Source: Proteobacteria bacterium UBA1847 (lineage in GTDB: Bacteria > Pseudomonadota > Gammaproteobacteria > Steroidobacterales > Woeseiaceae). From it: a DNA stretch of 5,481 bases. Below the pieces are notes generated by a model that did not search any database, was not told where the DNA came from, and saw only the letters and a list, made by a program, of their open reading frames with translations. Within the stretch, counting starts at the first letter, position 1. Each line of letters starts with the position of its first letter. The translations under genes were made by a program, and so were the position numbers. The stretch is taken from the NCBI GenBank assembly GCA_002338605.1, contig DDIP01000209.1, positions 16,685 through 22,165 of the forward strand. Reading direction: 5' to 3'. This document shows, one piece after another, positions 4,372 to 5,481 of this stretch.

Positions 4372-5481
4372 CTAGCCCGTACCACCGACCGTGATTTCAT
4401 CGATCCTCAACGTCGGTTGGCCGACACCAACGGGAACCGACTGACCCTCCTTGCCACAGGTTCCCACACCGGAGTCAAGTTGCAGGTCGTTGCCTACCAT
4501 TGAGATCCTGTTCAGCGCTTCCGGACCGTCACCGATCAGCATTGCACCTTTGACTGGCGCCGTGATTTTGCCGTTCTCAATCAGGTAAGCCTCGCTGGCC
4601 GAGAATACGAACTTGCCGGAGGTGATGTCGACCTGGCCACCGCCAAAATTCGGTGCATAGATTCCCTTGTCGACCGATGCGATGATTTCTTCGGGATCGT
4701 GCGGCCCCGCGAGCATGTAGGTATTCGTCATGCGCGGCATCGGTACGTGAGCAAAGGACTCCCGGCGACCATTGCCGGTGGCTTCCACACCCATCAGGCG
4801 CGCGTTCAGTTTGTCCTGCATATAGCCTTTCAGAACGCCGTTCTCGACCAGCACCGTGTACCTGCCGGGGGTCCCCTCATCGTCAACGGAGAGCGAACCG
4901 CGTCGGTCGGCAAGCGTTGCATCATCGACAATCGTACACAGCGGTGACGCGACCTTTTGCCCGACCTTGCCGCTGAAGGCCGACGTGCCCTTGCGGTTGA
5001 AGTCTCCCTCAAGACCATGCCCAACCGCTTCATGCAGCAGGATTCCGGGCCAGCCCGGTCCGAGTACGATCGGCATCGTCCCGGCCGGTGCAGCGATCGC
5101 TTCCATCTGTACGATCGCCTGGCGAACGGCCTCCTTGGCAAACCCCATCGGAATGTCGCCATCGAGGAAGTAGTTGAGTCCGGTACGCGCACCGCCGCCA
5201 GCATAGCCCTGTTCACGCCGGCCGTTTTGCTCAAGAATCACGCTGACGTTGAGGCGGATCAATGGCCGAATATCGGCAGCCAGCGTGCCGTCGGACGCTG
5301 CGATCAGAACCAGGTCCTGGCTGCTGGCGAGACTGATGATAACCTGCTCGACGCGTTTATCCATCGCACGCGTCGCCGCGTCGATTTCTCTGAGCATGGC
5401 TGTTTTTTGTTCGTCATCGATGCTGGTTGTCGGATCGTCATGCGGGTACAGCGGCTGGACATCGCGGCGGCTCCAGGCCTG
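4372..5481 (-). CDS. tldD: TldD zinc metalloprotease subunit, C-terminal part (cut by right edge)
   Basis: TldD is the zinc-bearing subunit of the TldD/PmbA protease, which cleaves small unfolded or flexible peptides in the cytoplasm. The frame is open from the right edge to TAG at 4374-4372, giving 369 codons of about 480; the N-terminal part lies outside. The zinc motif HEAVGH is at 5034-5017, within [19 protein letters not shown]. The third ligand, a cysteine in [13 protein letters not shown], is encoded at 4458-4456. Other family marks are [34 protein letters not shown] and the C-terminal [11 protein letters not shown]. An internal ATG at 5397 looks like a start, but the same frame continues upstream through sensible TldD sequence ([26 protein letters not shown]), so it is not one. 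All catalytic residues visible are intact. No clear terminator follows; only a weak AGGC/GCCT stem lies just past the stop. Confidence 0.97.
   Translation of the reverse strand, partial: QAWSRRDVQPLYPHDDPTTSIDDEQKTAMLREIDAATRAMDKRVEQVIISLASSQDLVLIAASDGTLAADIRPLIRLNVSVILEQNGRREQGYAGGGARTGLNYFLDGDIPMGFAKEAVRQAIVQMEAIAAPAGTMPIVLGPGWPGILLHEAVGHGLEGDFNRKGTSAFSGKVGQKVASPLCTIVDDATLADRRGSLSVDDEGTPGRYTVLVENGVLKGYMQDKLNARLMGVEATGNGRRESFAHVPMPRMTNTYMLAGPHDPEEIIASVDKGIYAPNFGGGQVDITSGKFVFSASEAYLIENGKITAPVKGAMLIGDGPEALNRISMVGNDLQLDSGVGTCGKEGQSVPVGVGQPTLRIDEITVGGTG

Noticed and set aside
5395..5397. ATG as the start of tldD, giving a 341-residue protein
   Set aside because: The frame continues upstream to the window edge with recognisable TldD sequence, so the gene is cut by the edge and not short.

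Overview
The window reads as chromosomal housekeeping DNA from a gammaproteobacterium. The evidence is a divergent pmbA/darP (yjgA) pair as in E. coli and its relatives, a class I purE followed closely by purK, and a tldD gene of the long TldD type. The coding sequence looks GC-rich throughout. There is no phage, transposon, CRISPR or RNA-gene signature. The genus cannot be named from this sequence alone.

Layout from left to right. The minus-strand pmbA gene enters at the left edge, and only its N-terminal 179 codons are present (start at 539). A 74-base divergent intergenic region follows. A plus-strand cluster then runs darP (614-874, unusually short), purE (901-1389) and purK (1394-2479), with gaps of 26 and 4 bases. 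After 59 bases comes a plus-strand gene for an ExeA-like AAA ATPase fused to a C-terminal FHA domain (2539-3786). It converges on a minus-strand gene for a small two-helix membrane protein (3783-4001), and the two genes share a CTAG tetranucleotide that supplies both stop codons. Further right on the minus strand are a 56-residue unrecognised protein with a near-perfect Shine-Dalgarno (4080-4250), an intergenic stretch holding a CRP-like palindrome (4306-4321), and the C-terminal 369 codons of tldD (4372 to the right edge).

How the genes relate. PurE and PurK together carry out the two-step carboxylation of AIR in purine synthesis. TldD and PmbA (TldE) are the two subunits of one metalloprotease. 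Both lie on the minus strand here, one at each edge, with about 3.8 kb of unrelated genes between them. DarP is a 50S-assembly factor of which only the N-terminal half is encoded. The ATPase-FHA protein suggests phosphothreonine-dependent control of an ATPase of the ExeA/GspA type, but none of its partners is visible.

The least explained part is 3783-4371: two small unrecognised genes, two inverted repeats and a palindrome matching the CRP half-site pattern. No complete new multi-gene system is visible in this window.
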